NCBI GenBank assembly: GCA_021404685.1
Contig: QWHC01000011.1
Coordinates: 62,001 to 126,000 of the forward strand
Direction: 5' to 3'
DNA: 64,000 bases
From: Chloroflexi bacterium CFX4
Lineage (GTDB): Bacteria; Chloroflexota; Anaerolineae; Aggregatilineales; UBA2796
Positions within the stretch are counted from its first letter, which is position 1. Every line of letters begins with the position of its first letter. Shown here one piece after another: positions 60,501 to 64,000 of this stretch. The notes beneath the pieces are model-generated. The model made no database searches. It was not told the DNA's origin and worked only from the letters and a program-made list of their open reading frames with translations. Made by a program: the position numbers and the translations under genes.

Positions 60501-61035
60501 TGGCGAATATAATGCGCTTGCTCAAACAGTTGAGGATATTTTGGGCTTAAGTAGCCGCCATTTAGATTGGATTAAACTTGTTCAGCGATTACAGCAGGTC
60601 GCAAAGTACAATGAAGTGCTGGACACATTGGCTGATACTACTGGATTTGAACGTGAACACATAACGATAACTCAGGAACTCATGGAAGCGCTGTCAGTAG
60701 ACGGTTTGCAACGCTACCAAACCTTATTTGAAGCCTATTGGTCACGTGTCTTAGCCCTACTCGATGAAGTCAGCACAGCTATCAAAGCCCAGCAAATTGC
60801 TCAGGCAAAAACCGAACCTAAACCTAGTACAGTATCTCAGCAGTCTGCAAGGTCAAAAAAACATCCCAAAAACCTTGACCCAATTTTGAAGTTGATCGAA
60901 GTCGCCGATGTTTCTTTTGCTCAAGTGGTAGATGCACTGAACTTGACAGCAGAGGAATTACAAAAGCGTCTAATTGAGCTGGAAATGCAAGGACAAATCA
61001 CTGTTTTAATCACCAAGGGCAACAAAAAGCAGTAA
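57547..61035 (+). CDS. Very large P-loop ATPase of the island (possible DpdH counterpart)
   Basis: The protein has about 1162 residues. Walker A is CIVAPFGYGKTSAAIATWKL (near residue 80), and Walker B is FLVIVDEFQQFLGNI (near 208), with a following sensor-like GFLITLDPDTERNL. The middle is beta/alpha with no recognised domain. Residues about 850-1100 are long helices that look coiled-coil-like (LLRLVVDTPSLRQVLEQVAR...). The C-terminus has an HTH-like end (SFAQVVDALNLTAEELQKRL). I chose the ATG at 57547, which forms ATGA with the previous stop; 57529 and 57559 are alternatives. Comparable giant ATPases occur in BREX (BrxC) and Dpd (DpdH) systems. It probably powers DNA translocation or signalling. 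Confidence 0.75.
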   Translation: MKSSMSQVVDRLAPIAAKGPVVATHIGAFTETNTPQTYERYNREALTYVCPPEIADFQQQMLDKILRQGTAIGCIVAPFGYGKTSAAIATWKLCEAKGVLALPPFSCGSIGELGQAMASGVIERLGPDHAVKIQKAHDTLIVSSAQRLAQQDSEQYQINFETALRSIEDKIERGILQVEAMSNHLLIFIEQLTQIVVDAGYKGFLVIVDEFQQFLGNINKTTITNFRTLVWGLRTRGSVPFGFLITLDPDTERNLNERAGDIMHRIKEDGLYLDFTDAYDREFPRLLWTRYAEILGFTDYSQQIVDYATLDAIGQIGERHDLSNGPRTVIDVFQHIANTYATKQQPYSPMDLINDFMTGAIRFDGDQSKIASLVTELTSYDYIKRAPKRFETLKLIAAFPRGCPREVSERYNLADSYDELADLLRGEILTELPEGIALIDLQKVGKPQNKLNIILKKYWLHITEDEIVADKAVRLFAKYALEPLFPPSHNLISGWSSEDADFQLTPNGSYSRTYEGTFFEEYPKRRVYLQVCHSLDQAYPSDQFADVSFTFVLQRLNADPIAPAYDPTSRTFTLSLPINRPFDLPIPRDVRWIEEYLRPVVISPGVLLSLLDYIESHAPTIEGITTSEMARIEAHQQKLQTFLLTAVFGENLFQGLGLNVLARGEQSIREVLFSVLRSAYPTYRTLITSPQWETVLKAYAKALGLVGALHSRGIEPLSDAKSFIAAIFGFRNHAGFESQSKQYEDLLSIEKWTGDSGSVRFQRHPGETILHNAIILDSLDRGRLTQIGRRDGYLPEEVSWLAEFLVLRGFIQFDEETQTYIPTHTLSSPELEQLAFEIREESELLRLVVDTPSLRQVLEQVARAVTNLKTGELTDVQLLLLQAQNTVQQERPRIAKQLSSQLLSLRSTIHQHIDALKRSLPISNTGSPLDTHINGVGRILANRREVYAESLNRFSISINYALNQPSLADDARSLYKLIDASNAIFGEYNALAQTVEDILGLSSRHLDWIKLVQRLQQVAKYNEVLDTLADTTGFEREHITITQELMEALSVDGLQRYQTLFEAYWSRVLALLDEVSTAIKAQQIAQAKTEPKPSTVSQQSARSKKHPKNLDPILKLIEVADVSFAQVVDALNLTAEELQKRLIELEMQGQITVLITKGNKKQ

Positions 61036-61049
61036 GTGAGCTTAATTTC

Positions 61050-61882
61050 CACGTCCATCACAAAGTCACATCGGAACTTGACTGGGATATCTTGACCACC
61101 ATAGTAAACGACTGGTACTACTCAGTCGTTGATATCGTGATGGAATTGATGGATGCTGACAAGAAAACTGCCTAAAACTACTATCATGTCCTCAAAGGGC
61201 GGCTCAAGAAAGAAGGGAATGAGTCTCTTACAGCTTGTAAGAAACTCAAATTGATAGCTGCGGATGGCAAACGCTATCAAAACGACGTGATGAATACAGA
61301 GCAAGTGCTGAGTCTGATCCAGTCTATTCCGTCGCCCAAAGCCGAGCCTCTCAAGATGTGGCTGGCACAGGTTGGTTCACAGAGGCTCGAAGAATCTGAA
61401 GACCCAGAATTGGGGCTGTTCCGCTCACTCGATAGAACGGTTGATGAGTATCGACGAATTGGTAAACCGCATAGTTGGATTGCGGTTCGCGTTGAAGGCA
61501 TTGTGACCCGTAGGCGATTCGTTGAAGCCCTCAAAAACGCGGTGATTGATGAGATGCCGACCATGTATGCACAAAAACGGATCAGCTATATAAGGGCTTG
61601 TGGGATCGGACTGCTACGCAACTGCGTACTGCGTTGAAAATTACCCCCAAACAGAATCCACGCGATCACTTTGGTAAGTATGCACTCATGTATACACGTA
61701 TGGCGGAAGAACTCTCAGCAGATCGGTTGAATGATGTAGAAACAGTCACATTGCGAGCCGCCATGGATATTGTGTGGGAAGCTGCGAGGCTGTTTCATCA
61801 GCAGGCGAAACAGCTTGCCGATGCGGTTGGCTATGATCTGGTGACCGAAAAGCCGCTGCTGCCGAAGACAACCAAGGCGTGA
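61050..61882 (+). pseudogene. BRO/antirepressor-like gene, broken by a stop and a frameshift
   Basis: Conceptual translation gives DWYYSVVDIVMELMDADKKTA, a BRO-N domain start. An in-frame TAA (61173-61175) follows, then NYYHVLKGRLKKEGNESL, IPSPKAEPLKMWLAQVG and a DPELGLFR segment. Near 61570-61575, within a run of five A, the frame shifts; the rest (LYKGLWDRTATQLRTALK through LPKTTKA) continues in the +2 frame to 61882. No proper start is visible upstream of the BRO-N core. Intact relatives are about 270 residues, common in mobile regions of Chloroflexota. The gene follows the ATPase by only 15 bp and marks the right edge of the island. Confidence 0.75.
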
Positions 61883-62211
61883 GTCCACATAACCGCAATA
61901 GGTTCAGCGGAGGCATTGTAGAATCCGATTCATTGCCACCCAGTACACTATTCACGGTTCCGGGGTTGGCTTCTCGCACACATCAGAGCAGGCGTGCGGG
62001 CATTTGTTATGTTCACCATTAAGGCGCTTGACGCCGCTGCCCTTGACCATGACCACGCTGATCTGATGACGCCCCTGCCAAGAACGCGATTGCATCTCGG
62101 TTGGGCTTGTCCGCACTGCGGCGCAGCCCTGCATAGGCTTGTGAAGGGCAAATTCACCCTGCATCGCTTATAATTGGGTGTGTAACCTGCTTTGCAAAAA
62201 GGATTTTTTCT
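61883..62211. other. Non-coding stretch at the right edge of the island
   Basis: I see no credible gene here. A TATAAT at 62169-62174 lies about 38 bp before the aldo-keto reductase start and is probably its -10, though no good -35 is at the right distance. G+C content rises back to core values across this stretch. Confidence 0.5.
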
Positions 62212-63192
62212 ATGCAATACAGAAGGCTTGGCTCAGCCGGCATGAAGGTCAGTGCGCTCAGCTTTGGCGGCTGGATCAACTATGGTGAGGGCAAAGTTGC
62301 CGAAGAGGAAGCGCGCCGCGTTGTCGAATACGCCTATGCCAACGGCGTGAACTACTTCGACTTGGCAGATATTTACGGGCGTGGTGAGGCTGAAAAGCAA
62401 ATGGGTGCGGTGCTGAAACAGTTTCCGCGCCATACGCTGGTGATCGCCACCAAAGTTTATTGGTCAATGAGCGATGACATCAATGATCGTGGCTTATCAC
62501 GCAAGCATATCTTCGAGAGCATTGATAAATCGCTGCAACGGCTCGGCACAGATTACGTGGATATGTATTTCTGCCACCGTCCCGACCCTGAGACGCCGAT
62601 GATCGAGACGATCCGCGCTATGGATGATCTGATCCGCATGGGCAAGGTGCTGTACTGGGGAACGTCGGTGTGGTCAGGCGCACAACTGCGCGAGGCGTGC
62701 GCGTTATGTGAGCGCTACGGCTTGTATCCGCCGCAGGTGGAACAGCCGCAGTATTCAATGCTCTACCGTGAGCATTTCGAGACCGACATCCTGCCAACGG
62801 CGGTGCAGCATGGCATCGGCTTGGTGCTGTGGTCGCCGCTTGCCTTCGGCATGTTGACGGGCAAATATGATGAAGGCGTGCCAGCCGATTCGCGCTTTGC
62901 GCGTGAGGACTGGGCGAAAGAGCGCATGATGACCGAAGAAAACGTCCAGCGCGTGCGGAATTTGAAGCAGATCGCTGATGATCTGGGCGTGACGCGCTCT
63001 CAGCTTGCGCTGGCGTGGACGCTACGCCACAGCGGCGTCTCCAGCGCGATCATGGGTGCCACGAAGGTCAGCCAGCTTGAGGATAACCTGAAGGCGGCTA
63101 ACCTGAAGCTCTCGGAGGAGGTGTTGCGCGCCATTGAGGGCGCTTTGGGCAACCGTCCGCTGAGCGTGCAGCCTGTGGGCAGCGCCGAATAA
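62212..63192 (+). CDS. Aldo-keto reductase
   Basis: This 326-residue NADPH-dependent reductase is of the Kv-beta/YghZ-like AKR group. The catalytic tetrad is visible: Asp and Tyr in NYFDLADIYGRGEAE, Lys in VIATKVYWSM, and His in DMYFCHRPDPETPM. The cofactor region includes VLWSPLAFGMLTGKY and the C-terminal SSAIMGATKVSQLEDNLKA, which holds the phosphate-binding residues. It reduces aldehydes or ketones; the physiological substrate is unknown. A good AAAAGGA lies nine bases upstream of the ATG. A textbook terminator follows. Confidence 0.92.
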   Translation: MQYRRLGSAGMKVSALSFGGWINYGEGKVAEEEARRVVEYAYANGVNYFDLADIYGRGEAEKQMGAVLKQFPRHTLVIATKVYWSMSDDINDRGLSRKHIFESIDKSLQRLGTDYVDMYFCHRPDPETPMIETIRAMDDLIRMGKVLYWGTSVWSGAQLREACALCERYGLYPPQVEQPQYSMLYREHFETDILPTAVQHGIGLVLWSPLAFGMLTGKYDEGVPADSRFAREDWAKERMMTEENVQRVRNLKQIADDLGVTRSQLALAWTLRHSGVSSAIMGATKVSQLEDNLKAANLKLSEEVLRAIEGALGNRPLSVQPVGSAE

Positions 63193-63220
63193 ACAGACGC
63201 CACACACCTGAAAAGTTGAG

Positions 63221-63252
63221 ATGCCGCACAATGTTGTTGTGCGGCATTTTTT
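63221..63252 (+). terminator. Intrinsic terminator of the aldo-keto reductase gene
   Basis: ATGCCGCACAA (63221-63231) pairs with TTGTGCGGCAT (63237-63247) across a 5-nt loop, followed by TTTTT to 63252. Rho-independent, about 30 bp after the stop codon. Confidence 0.9.
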
Positions 63253-63326
63253 ACACGTGCTTAACGCACACTTAATGGTAAGTTGGTATGGTCTTGAGCC
63301 ACAACAAACTAGCAGGGAGGGCGTAT

Positions 63327-63890
63327 ATGGCTAACTTTGCCGAGCGCAACCGCGAAGTGCTGCAACTTCTGCATAATTCGGAAATCGTCTTCACACAAGG
63401 CAACCGAAAGTTGTTCAATCGGCTGCGCGAAAATAAACCAATCTCAATGCTCGACCTGCCGCTTAGTCTGTTGGTAGGCGTGTTTCTGTGCTTGCTAGGC
63501 GGCTTCTTGCTTCTGATTGCGATCGCACCTACACAGCGCCTGAAAATCGAAGGCTCGCCTGAAATTGCGCTGGTATTCGCTGTTGGCTTGCTGCTCTTCG
63601 GACTAGGCTTACTCTTTGGGGCAGCCAACTACGCAGATCGCATGACGCGGCTTTGGCGAGAAGGCGTGCTGCTCATTGGTGAAGTAACCAACGTGAAGCG
63701 TGAATGGGGAAAAGATTCGGATGGTGATCCCGAAACGAGATTTCACATGTCCTATCGCTTCGATCCACCCAATGGCGACGCCATTTTCGGGAAACACACA
63801 CATGCCGTAGCAGGGCATAGCCAAGAAGACTATAGCGACAAGAAATTCTTGATGCTCTATCGCTCCGAGCGCGACACGCTGATGTTTTAG
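63327..63890 (+). CDS. Small membrane protein with DUF3592-like C-terminal domain
   Basis: The 187-residue protein has two membrane helices (LSLLVGVFLCLLGGFLLLIAI and LVFAVGLLLFGLGLLFGAA). A C-terminal beta domain follows, with LIGEVTNVKREWGKDSDGDP and FHMSYRFDPPNG, which resembles DUF3592 and related membrane-associated repeats. The start is the ATG at 63327, with AGGGAGG seven bases upstream; an earlier Met codon frame (63288) is weaker. The function is unknown. Confidence 0.7.
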   Translation: MANFAERNREVLQLLHNSEIVFTQGNRKLFNRLRENKPISMLDLPLSLLVGVFLCLLGGFLLLIAIAPTQRLKIEGSPEIALVFAVGLLLFGLGLLFGAANYADRMTRLWREGVLLIGEVTNVKREWGKDSDGDPETRFHMSYRFDPPNGDAIFGKHTHAVAGHSQEDYSDKKFLMLYRSERDTLMF

Positions 63891-63969
63891 TGCCGAACGG
63901 TGTTGCCATTTAGCGCACCATACTGCGAAACTCTCTACACTGCAACCTGTGTGAGGATTTTCGTGAAGT

Positions 63970-64000
63970 ATGACTCGCCTACTTTGGTGGCTGCGCCGCG
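63970..64000 (+). CDS. Possible start of a gene cut by the window end
   Basis: An ATG at 63970 is preceded by GAGGA about 14 bases upstream and reads MTRLLWWLRR to the window edge, like the start of a membrane or exported protein. Too short to judge. Confidence 0.25.
   Translation, partial: MTRLLWWLRR

Noticed and set aside
61170..61580. Programmed recoding of the BRO-like gene
   Set aside because: A stop, a homopolymer shift and a missing start together favour a pseudogene; there is no slippery-site plus stimulator structure that I can see.

Overview
The window looks like a chromosomal segment of a Chloroflexota bacterium, probably of the Anaerolineae type. The reasons are a G+C-rich background, many lipoproteins or membrane-anchored proteins with long Thr-Pro linkers, LytR-CpsA-Psr and CapA-like surface proteins, and Roadblock/V4R signalling genes. 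This placement is inferred from gene content; there is no rRNA in the window to confirm it. One tRNA (tRNA-Pro, anticodon CGG) is present. No CRISPR array was seen.

Layout. 1-3.4 kb: a minus-strand run of cupin, zinc alcohol dehydrogenase, M20 amidohydrolase and thiD (cut by the window edge). 3.5-12 kb: a membrane protein, topoisomerase I, a histone-deacetylase-like hydrolase, and a probable operon greA - zinc oxidoreductase - hypothetical - Ppx/GppA-HD. 12.2-15.9 kb: two related membrane-anchored proteins, an LCP-family ligase and a methyltransferase. 16-25.8 kb: an alpha/beta hydrolase with a large Pro/Ala/Thr insert, an AAA ATPase, two unrecognised genes, tRNA-Pro, an amino-acid ABC transporter (binding protein and permease only), a site-2-type protease and a lone tyrosine recombinase. 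26-35.2 kb: three consecutive Thr-Pro-rich anchored proteins next to a PpiC lipoprotein, two oxidoreductases, a ferritin-like protein, a CapA lipoprotein and a CPBP protease. 35.7-44.7 kb: a Roadblock / V4R / response-regulator operon, further signalling and surface proteins, a deaminase fused to a CYTH domain, and an FHA-winged-helix regulator.

The most notable part is 44.8-62.1 kb, an AT-richer accessory island. Two divergent gene sets face each other across a roughly 180-bp control region. Leftward: a nuclease-like protein with a helicase C-terminal half, two unrecognised proteins, and a 1913-residue DEAD/DEAH helicase with many zinc ribbons and a DUF1998-type C-terminus. Rightward: a GNAT acetyltransferase, a tRNA-guanine-transglycosylase homologue that resembles DpdA (the enzyme that puts 7-deazaguanine bases into DNA), a winged-helix-like protein and a very large P-loop ATPase. 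The genes within each set are tightly spaced or overlapping, apart from one 191-bp gap. An almost perfect 24-bp palindrome sits on the rightward -10 element and suggests repression. I read this as a candidate DNA-modification/defence system that combines DpdA-type base exchange with a Druantia/Dpd-like giant helicase. It is flanked by decayed mobile-type genes: a recombinase-like remnant on the left and a BRO-like pseudogene on the right. 62.2-64 kb returns to ordinary chromosome with an aldo-keto reductase and a small membrane protein.
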